DNA of 64,000 bases from Acetobacter fallax. Lineage in GTDB: Bacteria > Pseudomonadota > Alphaproteobacteria > Acetobacterales > Acetobacteraceae. Location: NCBI RefSeq assembly GCF_011516735.1, contig NZ_WOSX01000011.1:31316-95315 (forward strand). Reading direction: 5' to 3'. Under the pieces are notes generated by a model that did not search any database, was not told where the DNA came from, and was given only the letters and a program-made list of their open reading frames with translations. This document shows positions 1-10,800 of this stretch, piece after piece (position 1 is the first letter of the stretch; the number at the start of each line of letters is the position of its first letter). Position numbers and translations under genes: made by a program.

Positions 1-507
1 TCTGTTCTTGGACGTGATACGCCTACGGTGCAGGTGATGGCTGACCGCGTCGACGGATCTCTGATCACCGTCGACGACTGTGAGCGGATCAGCTATGCTG
101 CCGGTGCCATACTTGATGTCGATGATCCAATTCCGGGTAACTGGACGCTGGAGGTTTCATCATCCGGTATTGATCGTCCTCTGACTCGGCCAAAAGACTG
201 GAATCGTTTTGCCGGACACGTTGCGAAGGCTGAAGTGCTGGTTCCGGTGAACGGTCGGCGCCGGTTTTCCGGTGTCGTGCTGGGGGCGGGCGAAGAGGGT
301 GGTCGTCTCCGTCTTGATGACGGGAGTGAGGTTGTTCTCCCGTTTCGTGAATTGCGGAAGGCGCGGCTGGTTCTTACGGATGCGCTGATCGAGGCAACGC
401 AGCAGATGATGCGTCCCGCGAAACCGGTGGATGAAGATCCGGCTGAGGCCGGGGGAGCATCAGAGAGTGGTGTTGCCGAAAAGAAAAAGCCGCAGCGGCG
501 TCATTAG
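1..507 (+). CDS. rimP: Ribosome maturation factor RimP (5' end outside window)
   Basis: RimP is a cytoplasmic factor needed for assembly of the 30S ribosomal subunit. The reading frame is open from the first base of the window, and the residues before the first possible GTG at 28 (S-V-L-G-R-D-T-P-T) fit the family, so the true start lies upstream and the gene is partial. Visible family features are the [13 protein letters not shown] stretch of the N-terminal domain, the [11 protein letters not shown] motif that closes it, and the C-terminal beta-barrel. A charged tail follows (E-K-K-K-P-Q-R-R-H). It lies 146 bases upstream of nusA in the order usual for proteobacteria, which supports the assignment. 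Confidence 0.93.
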   Translation, partial: SVLGRDTPTVQVMADRVDGSLITVDDCERISYAAGAILDVDDPIPGNWTLEVSSSGIDRPLTRPKDWNRFAGHVAKAEVLVPVNGRRRFSGVVLGAGEEGGRLRLDDGSEVVLPFRELRKARLVLTDALIEATQQMMRPAKPVDEDPAEAGGASESGVAEKKKPQRRH

Positions 508-653
508 GCTATCGTGCCAGGGTGGCAAAGCTGCTCATGTGATATCATATGCAAACCGAATGGGTTCGTGGCAGAGATGGCTCGCTCCTGATGTTTGCAA
601 AGTCTGACTGACAGGGTTTTCAGGGTCTGGTCTGTCTTGGAGTTCTGAAGAGT

Positions 654-2213
654 ATGGATACCTCCGTTTCACGTCCCGAGCTGCTTCTTGTGGCTGACGC
701 TGTTGCGCGCGAAAAACTGATTGATCGCGAAGAAGTCCTTGAGGCGATGGAGCAGGCCATCCAGAAGGCGGGCCGTGCGAAATATGGCCATGAGAAGGAT
801 ATCCGGGCCACCATCGATCGTAAGACCGGTGAAGTCAGGCTATCCCGGTGGACTGAGGCCGTTGAAGCGGTGGAGAATGAGGAGACTCAGATTCCGCTGC
901 ATATCGCCCGTAAGTTCAAGCCGGAAATTCAGCTCGGTGAGCACCTGATTGATCCGTTGCCGCCGATTGATTTTGGCCGCATCTCGGCTCAGACGGCTAA
1001 GCAGGTCATCGTGCAGCGTGTTCGTGAATATGAGCGGAAGCGTCAGTATGATGAGTTCAAGGACCGTGTGGGTGAAGTCGTCAACGGTACTGTTAAGCGT
1101 ACTGAGTACGGTAACCTTATGGTTGAGATCGGCTCGGCCGAGGCGCTTCTGCGTCGGGATGAGCTGATCCCGCGTGAGATGTTTCGGAATTCAGATCGGG
1201 TGCGGGCGTATATCTACGATGTTCGTGATGAGCCTCGTGGTCCTCAGATTTTTCTCTCGCGGACACATCCGGCTTTTCTTGCGAAACTGTTCGCTCAGGA
1301 AGTGCCGGAAATCTATGACGGTATTATTGAGATTAAGGCAGTCGCTCGTGATCCCGGATCACGGGCCAAGATGGCGGTGATCTCGCGTGATGCGTCTATT
1401 GATCCGGTTGGCGCGTGCGTTGGTATGCGTGGATCGCGCGTCCAGGCTGTGGTAGCCGAACTTCAGGGCGAGAAAATTGACATCATCCCGTGGAGCCCTC
1501 AGGCGGCGACTTTTGTCGTTAATGCTCTGGCTCCGGCCGAAGTCTCAAAAGTTGTGATGGATGAGGATGCCGGTCGCGTCGAGGTGGTTGTGCCTGATGA
1601 GCAGCTCAGTCTGGCAATTGGTCGCCGTGGTCAGAATGTTCGTCTGGCCAGTCAGCTCACTCGCTGGGATATTGATATTCTGACGGAAGCCGAGGAATCG
1701 GAACGCCGTCAGGAAGAATTCCGCCGTCGCTCGGGGCTTTTTGTCGAAGCACTGGATGTGGATGATGTTATCGCGGGTCTGCTGGTAACGGAGGGGTTCG
1801 ATACGATCGAAGAGCTCGCATATGCTGATGCGGAAGAACTTGGTGGAATCGAAGGATTTGACGAATCCGTAGTCGAGGAGCTTGTTCGTCGTGCGGAGGG
1901 CTTCCTTATTCGCAAGGAAGAGGAACTCGACGCGAAGCGTGCGGAACTGGGCGTAACGGATGATGTCGTCGCGCTGAATGTCTTTACCAATCAGATGCTG
2001 GTGACGCTGGGTGAAAATGGCGTGAAGACGCTGGATGATCTCGCTGATCTCGCCGGTGATGAACTCATTGAAATTCTCGGAACCGCTGCGATCGACGAGG
2101 AGGCTGCGAACGAGATCATCATGCTTGCGCGAGCGCACTGGTTTGATGACGATGCGGAACAGGCGCCTGACGTTGCTAAGGAGGTGTCTCCTGAGCACGA
2201 CGTCCAGCAATGA
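654..2213 (+). CDS. nusA: Transcription termination/antitermination protein NusA
   Basis: NusA binds RNA polymerase and nascent RNA and modulates pausing, termination and antitermination. The 519-residue product has the full architecture: an N-terminal RNAP-binding domain (about residues 1-125), an S1 domain beginning near residue 138 (G-E-V-V-N-G-T-V-K), two KH domains (G-x-x-G loops near residues 253 and 323, the second reading I-G-R-R-G-Q-N-V-R-L-A), and two C-terminal acidic repeats from about residues 365 and 440. The acidic repeats are typical of proteobacterial NusA. The start follows a non-coding gap after rimP. The downstream YlxR/L7Ae gene begins 37 bases after the stop, so they are probably cotranscribed. 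Confidence 0.97.
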   Translation: MDTSVSRPELLLVADAVAREKLIDREEVLEAMEQAIQKAGRAKYGHEKDIRATIDRKTGEVRLSRWTEAVEAVENEETQIPLHIARKFKPEIQLGEHLIDPLPPIDFGRISAQTAKQVIVQRVREYERKRQYDEFKDRVGEVVNGTVKRTEYGNLMVEIGSAEALLRRDELIPREMFRNSDRVRAYIYDVRDEPRGPQIFLSRTHPAFLAKLFAQEVPEIYDGIIEIKAVARDPGSRAKMAVISRDASIDPVGACVGMRGSRVQAVVAELQGEKIDIIPWSPQAATFVVNALAPAEVSKVVMDEDAGRVEVVVPDEQLSLAIGRRGQNVRLASQLTRWDIDILTEAEESERRQEEFRRRSGLFVEALDVDDVIAGLLVTEGFDTIEELAYADAEELGGIEGFDESVVEELVRRAEGFLIRKEEELDAKRAELGVTDDVVALNVFTNQMLVTLGENGVKTLDDLADLAGDELIEILGTAAIDEEAANEIIMLARAHWFDDDAEQAPDVAKEVSPEHDVQQ

Positions 2214-2250
2214 CTCTGAGTGCTTTTCCAACGCTTTAGAGGCGTCTCAT

Positions 2251-2925
2251 GTGCCGCCATCGGATCTTCGGGATTCCGATGGTGGTTCGGAAGATGATGA
2301 AAACGAGCAGGGTTCGCTGCGCCGTTGCGTGGTAACACGTGAACGCGCGGCTCCCGAACTTATGCTACGTTTCGTCGTCGGGCCAGACCGTGGACTGGTG
2401 CCTGATTTGAACGCGCGGCTGCCTGGACGGGGAATCTGGTTGAGTGCCCGTCGGGATGTGCTAGAAACCGCACGGACTCGCGGAGTCTTCGCAAGAGCTG
2501 CGCGGGGACAGGTTGTAATTCCATCTGATCTGGTGGCTGTGATCGAGTCCGGACTTGCACGGCGCGTAGTCGAGATTCTTGGTCTTGCCCGAAGGGCAGG
2601 GCAAAGTGTGAGTGGTTACGCTAAGGTTCGTGAATGGATCGAGGCACGGCAGGTTGGATTGATTGTGCAGGCATCAGACGGAAGTCCTGATGAGTGTGCC
2701 AGGCTTTTGTCAGGCGCGCGTGACCTGCCAGTAGTAAAGCCTTTGACGGCATTGTCGTTGGGGCATGTTTTTGGTCGCGAGCGCGTGGTGCACGCGGCGC
2801 TGCGGAGGGGAGCCCTGGCTACCCGCCTGCAGCAGGAAAGTGAACGTTTTGCAGGAGTGGCCGGTGCGGTCACTCTGCGTGCGTCGGATATATCCGACGA
2901 TCGGGTTGAACAGGCGGATAAATGA
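2251..2925 (+). CDS. YlxR (DUF448) / L7Ae-like RNA-binding fusion protein
   Basis: A two-domain protein found between nusA and infB in alphaproteobacteria. The N-terminal part (about residues 20-95) is YlxR/DUF448, with the R-R-C-V-V-T-R-E motif and the P-G-R-G-I-W-L element. The C-terminal part (about residues 105-200) resembles an L7Ae/L30e RNA-binding fold (L-G-L-A-R-R-A-G-Q-S-V-S-G). The frame is open far upstream inside nusA, but I place the start at GTG 2251 because AGAGG lies at 2237-2241 and this start does not overlap nusA. The stop overlaps infB in an ATGA junction, which implies translational coupling. The precise role is not established; RNA binding linked to translation or nucleoid function is inferred from the family. 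Confidence 0.85.
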   Translation: MPPSDLRDSDGGSEDDENEQGSLRRCVVTRERAAPELMLRFVVGPDRGLVPDLNARLPGRGIWLSARRDVLETARTRGVFARAARGQVVIPSDLVAVIESGLARRVVEILGLARRAGQSVSGYAKVREWIEARQVGLIVQASDGSPDECARLLSGARDLPVVKPLTALSLGHVFGRERVVHAALRRGALATRLQQESERFAGVAGAVTLRASDISDDRVEQADK

Positions 2926-5597
2926 GCGAAGGCAACGATCAGGATCAGGGTAAGGGGCGTCTGTCCCTGCGGCCGGCGGGCCGTTCGGAGGTGGGGCACA
3001 CAGTTGATGCTGGATCCGTGCGCCAGAGCTTCAGCCATGGTCGTTCAAAAGTAGTCCAGGTCGAGGTCCGTAAGAACCGCAAGCCCGGTCCTGGCGCGCC
3101 AAAAGCTGGTGTCGCTGGTGGCGGGCGTGGTCCTGGAGGCGGTCGCGCAGGTGCTAAGAAAGGGCTGACGGACGCCGAAATGGCAGTACGTCACCGCGTC
3201 CTTGATGAGCAGCGCCGTGAGGCCTCGCTTCGCGAGGCTCAGCGTATCGAGCAGGAAAAGATTCAGATTCTTTCCGCCGCCGAAGAAGCCCGGCGCCGTG
3301 AAGAGGACGAGCGTCGCGCTGCCGAAGAAAAGGTACGTGAGGAAGCGGAAGCTAAAGTGGCAGTTCAGGGGGGTGCGGAAAAGCCCGCATCATCTGAGGT
3401 GCCTGTTGAGGAAGCTGGTCCGGTCGTTTCGGCAAAGCCGATTCCGGGTACGGTGACTCTGGCTCCTCCGCCAGGGCGGCTCCGGCCGCTGGCCGAACGT
3501 GCTATCATGCCGGAGAAACCTCTGGTTCAGACGCGGCCGCCAGCTGCTGCGGCTCCTCAGCCTTCGGCTCCTGCCGGAGAAACGCTGCGTCTGCGTGGTA
3601 GCGGTCGTGAAGGTGAGGATGATCGTCGCGGTCCGTCCCGGAAAGGGCCTGTTGTGCCAGCTCGTAAGGGGCCTGGTGCGGCGAAGAAAGAGACAGGTCG
3701 CCGGTCCGGTCGAATTGATGTTCAGGCTGCGATCGAAGGTGATGACGATAAAACCCGGTCACTCGCGTCTGTGCGTCGTCAGCGTGAGCGTGAGCGGCGC
3801 CAGGCCGAACTGGAACGGCTCCGGACTGACCAGGTTCGGGTTGTACGTGATGTTATTCTGCCCGAAACCATCACGGTTCAGGAACTCGCCAACCGTATGG
3901 CCGCCCGTCAGGGCGAGGTTATCAAGTCACTCATGAAAATGGGTGTCATGGCGACCGTGACACAGTCCATTGATGCGGACACAGCGGAACTTGTGGTCGA
4001 AGAATTCGGGCATCGTGCACGCCGTGTTGCTGACAGTGACGTTGAAATTGGTATTGCTGGCGTCGAGGATAAAGAAGACGATCTGGGTCCGCGTCCGCCG
4101 GTTGTTACCGTCATGGGTCATGTCGATCACGGCAAGACATCGTTGCTGGACGCACTGCGCACCACTGATACAGCCGCAGGGGAAGCAGGAGGCATCACTC
4201 AGCACATCGGTGCCTACCAGGTGACACTTGCTTCCGGTGCGAAAATTACTTTCATCGATACGCCCGGTCACGAAGCCTTCACGGCTATGCGTGCACGTGG
4301 TGCATCGGTGACGGATGTCGTCGTTCTGGTTGTCGCGGCTGATGACGGTGTGATGCCGCAGACGATCGAGGCTATCAAACACGCAAATGCCGCAAATGCT
4401 CCGGTTATTGTTGCCATCAATAAGATGGATAAGCCGGGAGCAGATCCTGCCCGCGTACGCCAGGATCTGCTCAGCCATGGAATTGTGGTTGAGTCGATGG
4501 GGGGTGATGTTCAGGATATTGAGGTTTCGGCTCTTAAGAAGACAAACCTCGACAAACTGGAAGAAGCCATCCTGCTTCAGGCCGAAATTCTCGATCTGAA
4601 GGCTAATCCGCATCGCGCTGCGGAAGGCGTTGTTATCGAAGGGCGTCTTGACCGTGGTCGCGGACCCGTTTCGACGGTGCTCGTGCAGAAAGGTACTTTG
4701 CAGAAAGGCGATATCGTCGTTGCCGGTGCAGAGTGGGGACGCGTTCGCGCGCTGCTTGATGATCGCAATCGGCAGATCGCTGATGCTGGTCCATCAATGC
4801 CGGTCGAAATTCTGGGTATCGCCGGAGTGCCTGAAGCAGGATCGCCTTTTGTTGTTGTCGAAAACGAGAATCGGGCGAGAGAAATCTCTGAATTCCGTCA
4901 GCGAAAGATTAAGGAGCACACTGTTGCGGGGCAGACCGCAGCGCGTGGAACACTTGATCAGATGCTGGCCCGTATTCAGGCCGGAGCGCAAAAGGAAGTT
5001 GCTGTTCTCGTTAAGGCCGATGTGCAGGGTTCAGCCGAAGCGATTAAGGCAACGGTCGAGAAGCTTGCTCATGAGGAAGTTGCAGTTCGTGTTCTGAACG
5101 CGACCGTTGGTCAGATCACTGAGAGTGATGTGCAACTGGCTAAGGCGTCCGGCGGAATCATCATCGCCTTCAACGTCCGTGCAACATCTCAGGCACGGGA
5201 AATGGCTCAGCGCGACGGTGTGGATATTCGTTACTACTCGATTATCTATCAGGTGGCTGATGACATCGAGCAGCTTGTCAAAGGCAAGATCGCGCCGAAA
5301 CATCGCGAAAAGTTCCTCGGTTATGCCGAGATTCGTCAGGTGTTTAATATCACCAAGGTCGGCAAGGTCGCAGGCTGTTACATCACAGAAGGTGTGGTCA
5401 GGCGTGGCTGTGGCGTACGCCTGCTGCGTGATGGCGTTGTCATCCATGAGGGTGATCTCAGCCAGCTGAAGCGCTTTAAGGATGACGTCAAAGAAGTCGC
5501 ACGCGGGTATGAATGTGGTCTGTCGTTCGCAGGCTATAACGATCTGCGTGAGGGTGATGTTGTCGAGTGTTATGAGATGGAGCTTGTTCCAGCGTGA
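2922..5597 (+). CDS. infB: Translation initiation factor IF-2
   Basis: IF-2 is the GTPase that delivers initiator tRNA to the 30S subunit and promotes 50S joining. The 891-residue protein has a long, low-complexity N-terminal region rich in Arg, Glu, Ala and Pro (about 1-330), including a charged coiled-coil-like stretch near residues 85-150. An IF2N domain follows. The GTPase domain has G1 G-H-V-D-H-G-K-T at 399-406, G3 D-T-P-G-H-E-A and G4 N-K-M-D. Domains II, III and the tRNA-binding C-terminal domain come after. The start ATG overlaps the stop of the previous gene, and the stop overlaps the GTG start of rbfA, so three genes are translationally coupled. Length and composition are typical of alphaproteobacteria. 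Confidence 0.97.
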   Translation: MSEGNDQDQGKGRLSLRPAGRSEVGHTVDAGSVRQSFSHGRSKVVQVEVRKNRKPGPGAPKAGVAGGGRGPGGGRAGAKKGLTDAEMAVRHRVLDEQRREASLREAQRIEQEKIQILSAAEEARRREEDERRAAEEKVREEAEAKVAVQGGAEKPASSEVPVEEAGPVVSAKPIPGTVTLAPPPGRLRPLAERAIMPEKPLVQTRPPAAAAPQPSAPAGETLRLRGSGREGEDDRRGPSRKGPVVPARKGPGAAKKETGRRSGRIDVQAAIEGDDDKTRSLASVRRQRERERRQAELERLRTDQVRVVRDVILPETITVQELANRMAARQGEVIKSLMKMGVMATVTQSIDADTAELVVEEFGHRARRVADSDVEIGIAGVEDKEDDLGPRPPVVTVMGHVDHGKTSLLDALRTTDTAAGEAGGITQHIGAYQVTLASGAKITFIDTPGHEAFTAMRARGASVTDVVVLVVAADDGVMPQTIEAIKHANAANAPVIVAINKMDKPGADPARVRQDLLSHGIVVESMGGDVQDIEVSALKKTNLDKLEEAILLQAEILDLKANPHRAAEGVVIEGRLDRGRGPVSTVLVQKGTLQKGDIVVAGAEWGRVRALLDDRNRQIADAGPSMPVEILGIAGVPEAGSPFVVVENENRAREISEFRQRKIKEHTVAGQTAARGTLDQMLARIQAGAQKEVAVLVKADVQGSAEAIKATVEKLAHEEVAVRVLNATVGQITESDVQLAKASGGIIIAFNVRATSQAREMAQRDGVDIRYYSIIYQVADDIEQLVKGKIAPKHREKFLGYAEIRQVFNITKVGKVAGCYITEGVVRRGCGVRLLRDGVVIHEGDLSQLKRFKDDVKEVARGYECGLSFAGYNDLREGDVVECYEMELVPA

Positions 5598-6031
5598 GCC
5601 GGGGATCTTCTCGTAAAACAGATGGAAAGGGGCCGGCGGGGCGACTCGCCGGCCTCGCCGAATTGGGGCCGTCTCAGCGTCAGCTGAGGGTGTCTGAAGA
5701 AGTGCGCCGGGTTCTCGCGGAGGTATTCGCACGGACGACGTTCCGTGATCCGGATCTTGCAGGCGTGATCATTACTGTAACTGAGGTTCGGATTTCTCCG
5801 GATCTAAAGCATGCAACTGCTTTTGTGGCACGTCTTGGCCGAAACGATGTGGACGCCGTGTTACCTGCATTGAAGCGTGTTTCGTCATTCCTGCGAACTC
5901 AGCTTTCGCACACGCTTCGGCTGCGCATGGCGCCCGAAATACATTTTCAGCCTGACACGGCGCTTGATTACGCCATGGAAGTTGACGCTCTTTTGCGGAA
6001 GCCAGAAGTTCAGCGCGATCTGAAAGATTAA
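5594..6031 (+). CDS. rbfA: Ribosome-binding factor A
   Basis: RbfA binds the immature 30S subunit near helix 1 of 16S rRNA and is needed for late maturation and cold adaptation. The 145-residue product has the KH-type fold of the family, with [11 protein letters not shown] near the start, the [14 protein letters not shown] motif and the C-terminal F-x-P-D-T-A-L-D-Y element. A GTG start at 5594 overlaps the infB TGA, supporting coupling. An N-terminal extension of about 30 residues is rich in Gly, Arg and Lys. truB, a common next gene, is absent; the operon ends here and a minus-strand gene follows. Confidence 0.95.
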   Translation: MSRGSSRKTDGKGPAGRLAGLAELGPSQRQLRVSEEVRRVLAEVFARTTFRDPDLAGVIITVTEVRISPDLKHATAFVARLGRNDVDAVLPALKRVSSFLRTQLSHTLRLRMAPEIHFQPDTALDYAMEVDALLRKPEVQRDLKD

Positions 6032-6132
6032 GTAATTTAATCTTCAGAACTTATTTCCGGATGTAGATGCAGGCCTCTCTGGTATGGCTAAATCCAGGAC
6101 GTCGCACCCGGAAAATGTAATCATAATGGCAT

Positions 6133-6189
6133 CCCTCACTTCTGTGAGGGAATAATCTCGAATCTGACATCCTCGGGTCAGATGTCAGA
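6133..6189. terminator. Two consecutive hairpins between converging genes
   Basis: A perfect 7-bp stem (CCCTCAC 6133-6139, GTGAGGG 6144-6150) with a four-base loop is followed by an 8-bp inverted repeat (TCTGACAT 6163-6170, ATGTCAGA 6182-6189). They sit between the end of rbfA and the end of the minus-strand Sel1 gene, where termination of both transcripts is expected. T-runs are weak, so the terminator role is inferred from position and symmetry. Confidence 0.4.
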
Positions 6190-6192
6190 ACT

Positions 6193-7746
6193 TCAGACGC
6201 AAGGCTCTTCGACTGGTTGAGCAGACATTATATTTCTTTTGATGAAAATTGCTTTTTTAAGCCAGTATTTTGATTCGTTAATATTTTTATTGATGCCATG
6301 TCCTCCCTCGAAAAGAACAGTAAGTAGCAACGTCGAGCCCAGATGCCCACTTTCACCGGCAGACCGTAAGAAGGTGATGGCTTTCCGGATGTTTCGCGTC
6401 ACGTAATGACCGTTCACGAATATTTCTCCCAGTTTGGCCTGGGCATCGACAATACCCCCTTCAGCAGCCTGCATCAGAAGCGAAACAACTTTATCCGCTT
6501 CTACTTTCGGTGATGTCATCAGACACAATGCCAACTGCCATGCAGAGAGTGCGTCACCGTTTCGGGATCTGTGCTCCAGCTTTGCAAGTCCGGTCTTCCG
6601 GAACGAGGCGGCTATGACCGGATTTCGGACAATTTCGCCGATCCTGGCAATTGCCGTGATTTCTCCCATATCAAGCGCGATAAATAGCCATTCCGTGCCT
6701 TGGTCTTCAGTTCCTTCATGGTAGCGTCCGCTGGAACACCAATCCGCAAGAAGAAGTGCTGCACCCGAGTGACCAAGCTCGATAGCGCGTTTGCACCAGC
6801 TTGCCGCTTCAATCATATTCGGACCTGCACCATCTGAAGTGCTGTGCAGAACAGCCAGACGACAAGCGGCTTCCGCGTCTCCGGTCAGCGCAGCTTTTCG
6901 TAACCAGGTTTCACCTGCAGTGAGATCCGACTTCCCCCCTTTTCCTTCAAGAAGAAAGATGCCCGTTCTGGTCTGAGCTTGTCTTTGTCCACTATTGGCA
7001 GCAATTTCATAATGGAGAAAAGCCTTGCCTAAATCGCGGGAAACACCTTGTCCCATCTCATACAATCCACCCAGAAGCCACGATGCAAAAGACATTCCTG
7101 CATCTGAGGCTTCTTCAAGAATTCTTACGGCTTCTTTTAAGGCGTCAGGCTTCTGTGCTGCATTCCGGAGAAGGAATATCCCCAGCCCCAGCATACCGCG
7201 CCGGCTTCTTCCATCTCGCGCATGCCGGTAATGAGTCTCAGCCAGTCCAGGATTCCGATAGTGTGGCGGCCCTGAACTGAGTATTTGCCCAAGGATGGCA
7301 TGAGCGTCAGCGCTGCCTGCCTTTGCCGCCCGCTCAGCCCAGCTAAACGCAGTATCAATATCCGGGCGAGAAACGAGAGTATTTTCGGGTAAATGGTCGC
7401 TATTAAAAATTCCGGCGTGTTCCATATCCGGAAGACCTGCAAGGCACAGAAAGGCCATGAGAGTCATTGCTTCTGTAAGACCGGCATGGGCAGCCTGCTC
7501 CAGCCAGATAATGGCCTGTCTGCGGCACCCCGGAACTCCCTGACCTTTCAGATAGCACAGGCCTACCTGAAAGGCGGCTTTATAGTCACCATTTTCCGCA
7601 AGATGAGACAGAGAACGTACTGCTTTTATCTGATTTTGCAGATCACCTGCTTCAAGACGTTCAATGCTCTTGTGAAATGTTTTTTCTGGTGAAGATAAAT
7701 ATCTTCTGGTTTTTTCAGTAATATCTTCAAAATATTCTAATATCAT
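6193..7746 (-). CDS. Sel1-like repeat (TPR-like) protein
   Basis: A 517-residue protein built from many tandem Sel1-like repeats, alpha-helical units of about 36 residues related to TPRs that act as protein-protein interaction scaffolds. Recurrent signatures include Y-x-x-A-F-x-x-G-x-x-Y-L-x-G-x-G-V, A-x-x-W-L-x-x-A-A-x-x-G and S-W-L-L-G-G-L-Y-E-M-G-Q-G-V. About ten units are visible between residue 50 and the C-terminus. I see no clear signal peptide, so a cytoplasmic location is likely but not certain. It lies downstream of the large surface-type protein on the same strand, but a strong terminator separates the two. No specific partner can be named from sequence. Confidence 0.85.
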   Translation of the reverse strand: MILEYFEDITEKTRRYLSSPEKTFHKSIERLEAGDLQNQIKAVRSLSHLAENGDYKAAFQVGLCYLKGQGVPGCRRQAIIWLEQAAHAGLTEAMTLMAFLCLAGLPDMEHAGIFNSDHLPENTLVSRPDIDTAFSWAERAAKAGSADAHAILGQILSSGPPHYRNPGLAETHYRHARDGRSRRGMLGLGIFLLRNAAQKPDALKEAVRILEEASDAGMSFASWLLGGLYEMGQGVSRDLGKAFLHYEIAANSGQRQAQTRTGIFLLEGKGGKSDLTAGETWLRKAALTGDAEAACRLAVLHSTSDGAGPNMIEAASWCKRAIELGHSGAALLLADWCSSGRYHEGTEDQGTEWLFIALDMGEITAIARIGEIVRNPVIAASFRKTGLAKLEHRSRNGDALSAWQLALCLMTSPKVEADKVVSLLMQAAEGGIVDAQAKLGEIFVNGHYVTRNIRKAITFLRSAGESGHLGSTLLLTVLFEGGHGINKNINESKYWLKKAIFIKRNIMSAQPVEEPCV

Positions 7747-7804
7747 TTTCCCTGTCCATTCAGGTCAGGAAGCGGTCGCAAGGATAGCCTGCGTCACATC
7801 GGGC

Positions 7805-7838
7805 GAAAAAGAAGGTTCCCGCAAATACGGGAACCTTC
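7805..7838 (-). terminator. Rho-independent terminator of the large surface-type protein gene
   Basis: An 11-bp perfect stem (GAAGGTTCCCG 7811-7821, CGGGAACCTTC 7828-7838) has a six-base loop. Read on the minus strand it is followed by a run of five T (AAAAA at 7806-7810 on the plus strand). It begins 25 bases after the stop of the 1027-residue protein gene, an ideal position for termination. Confidence 0.85.
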
Positions 7839-7862
7839 AATGCTTCAGATCAACCCGGCTAT

Positions 7863-10800
7863 TCAGGCAAACTGGATATCCCTGGCGACACTTGCAGCAC
7901 TAAGCCCATTGTCGTTCTGGAGATGGATCACCATGTCGCTGGAAGCAGAGAAACTATGACTGTTATCGGCGTCAACAAACACATAGACATTGTTAGCATC
8001 CGTCTGAGACACAAGAACTCCGCCAATATCAGTCGTCCTGGCTGCACTTTCTGTAGCATTGGGCGTGTCAGCGCTATAAAGCGTCTCATCCGTAGCGCCT
8101 TTGAACAAATCCGCAACACTGGTGAGATCAGCAGAAGATGTGATGGTACCGGTAATTGCAGAACTCGCGCCCGCAATGAGTACGTCAGCACTATCCAGGC
8201 CCAGTTTCGACAGATCAAGCTGATCACCTGTGGTGAAACCGCTGATCGTATCGGTTTTTGAATTCAAATACGTCAGAGATTTAGCGGGGTCTGTCGCTGA
8301 CAGGGCAGAATCAGACGCAGCGTTGAAGTGGAACGTATTTTCACCATTGCTGCCGTTGATGTTGAACGTGTCATCACCCGCACCACCGGTGAAGCTGTTT
8401 TTGACGGTTCCCGATGCTCCTTCGTTGATGTTGAACGTGTCGTTTCCGGTGCCGCCAGTGAAGCTGTCCGTCGCTGTTGATCCAGCGTTCTCTGTAACGG
8501 TGACGATATTGTTGCCAGATGACCCTTTATAGACGAAGTCTGAAGTGTCCCCGGACAGATCAGTCGTCAGGTTAATCTGACCCGTAGAAGAAGACGCATC
8601 GAAGCTGCTCAGATTGTTCGCCCCATCAATGCCACTGATCGTAAGATCACCACTTCCTGAAGCCTGAATGCTGCTCAGTTGAGCCACATTGGAAATGTCG
8701 CCAACAGAGAGTGCTGCATTGTCAGTAAGATTCAGGTTCGTCAGATTGGCGGCATCAATGGTCTGCAAAGTATTTGTGTAATCTGTGGCCGAAGCGGTGC
8801 CGCCTGCCACTGCAGTCGATGCAATGTTCAGGGTCTCGGTTGAGTGTCCAGGCATAAAGGACGCCGACTGACCGGCGACCTGACCAAGTGTCAGCGTGCC
8901 AGCTGTTTCCTGTCCGGTAACACCTGTTGTTGTATCGCCGGAACCACCGACAGCATTCAGGCTGACGTCGAGCGTATGTGTGTTGCCTGAAGTTTTCCCG
9001 AGATTGACCGTCATATTGCCCACCCATCCGGAATCAGATCCGGCGTCGGACGTCGAGGCGAGCGTCAGACCATCAGAGGCATTATCCAGTACAACATTAG
9101 ATAATGTCTGGTTCCCTGTGACCTGCACGGTAGAGACACCGGTTCCGGCAAGCTGCGACAGATCAAACGTGCCTTTTGCGGGAGACGCCTGATCGGCTCC
9201 GAGTTCCAGAGTAGAGAAGTTGGAGAATTTGTCGCCACCGGTCGTAATCGCGCCATCTGTCATTTTGATGGTATTGGCGCCAGTTCCGGCAGTGAATGTC
9301 GCCTTGGTAGTGTCCTGAGCCCCAAGAGCGACAGTGTTGTTTCCGTTGCCCAGTGTCACGGCAAAGCCGTTCGTGCTGTCTGCCTGATTGCTCAGATCAA
9401 TGTCGTTGTTACCATTTCCGACAGAGATGGAGGTGAGACTGTTGTCGCCGCTGAGCGTGATGCTGTTGTTGCCATTTCCGGTCGTGGCAGATGTCAGTTT
9501 GGCATCGTTAGCGAGAATGGCAGCATTATTGCCATTGCCGAGAGTGGCTGACGCCGCGTTAGCGTCGCCCTCAATTTTGAGTCCTGTAATGCTGCCAGTA
9601 TATGTGGTGGAGTCAAAGGTCGATAGCTGCGTGAATGTTTCACCGGACAGATCAAGTGAACCAGTCGTGCCACTTGTTGCTCCTTCGTTCGCAACTGTGA
9701 CTGCCCCGGTTGCATCCATGCCCGTGCCCGCAAGTGATTCCGCCCCTGCTGCGTCACTGTTGATTGTCAGTGTTTTCAGGGCATCAGCGTTCGTGACATT
9801 CGCTGTAAATGTATCAGGGTTGCTCAGAGAAGCAGAAGATCCTGACTGCAGGTTGAGAGCCAGATTGCTCAGAGGCGCTGATGCTGATCCTGTGACATTC
9901 AGCGTGCTGCCAGCGGATGCATTGACGTTCGCCGTAAAGGAAGATGTGGTCGTCCCGTCAATGGTAACTGCAGCCCCGGTGGAATTGTCGATATTCGCCG
10001 TGGTGACAGACGATGCGTCGTCATAGACCATTTGGCTCTTGCTGCTATTTTCAACTCCGGCAGTTGTGACACCGGTGGTGTTGATAAGATCTATGGTTCC
10101 TGTGGCTGCAGGGGAGTTGAATAACTCAATATTCCCGATCCCGGTCAGCGTCGGGGTATAAGTGGTCGTGGCAGCAGTCGTAGCCGTAGTCGTGGCTGGA
10201 GCGGTGGTCGAAGTCGTCGTCGTGGTTGTCGTGGTCGCTGCAGCCAGTTCCACGTTCAGGGTATCGTTGCCGCCATTACCGGTGATCGTATCTGCGGACT
10301 GGAGTGTCGTCGCGCTGGTACCATTGGCTGTAATAGTAGTTGGTGCCGTGAATACGTCATTGCCAGACGTTCCGGTGTAAGTTGTCTGTGTTCCGGTTAT
10401 CGCGATCTGGTTCGGTGTTGAGGCAGGAAGACCCTGACCGATGTTAAGAAGGTAGTTCAGATCGGATGTTGCAAGGTGGCCGTTCGCCTCATTCGATTCT
10501 ACGATGCCGACTGCTGCCTGACTTAGCGTGTCGCCGGAATTTACCCAGAAACTGATTTCGCTGTCTGCCGGAGCGCGTCCGAGAGCATGTTCATAAAGGC
10601 TGGTAATAGCGTCGTTTGTTAGAGCGCCTGTACCATAGATGGCCTGACCTTCGGCCGAACTGATCATCTGAGAAGCGATATCTGCTGAAGATACGCCTCC
10701 GGTGGCCATCGAGACCCAGTAATGCAGCCCGGCGGCATCAGGGGCACGCCCAAGGATGCCTTGGTACATCTGGATAATGGGATCAACATTTGTTTGAGCT

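Noticed and set aside
1545..2231. Long minus-strand open frame antisense to nusA
   Set aside because: Its codons mirror nusA; it has no family similarity, and nusA is certain on the other strand.
9388..10026. Plus-strand 212-codon hydrophobic open frame inside the surface-protein gene
   Set aside because: Arises from Thr/Ser/Asn-rich repeats on the other strand; the Val/Ala/Leu/Ser/Pro composition is an artefact.
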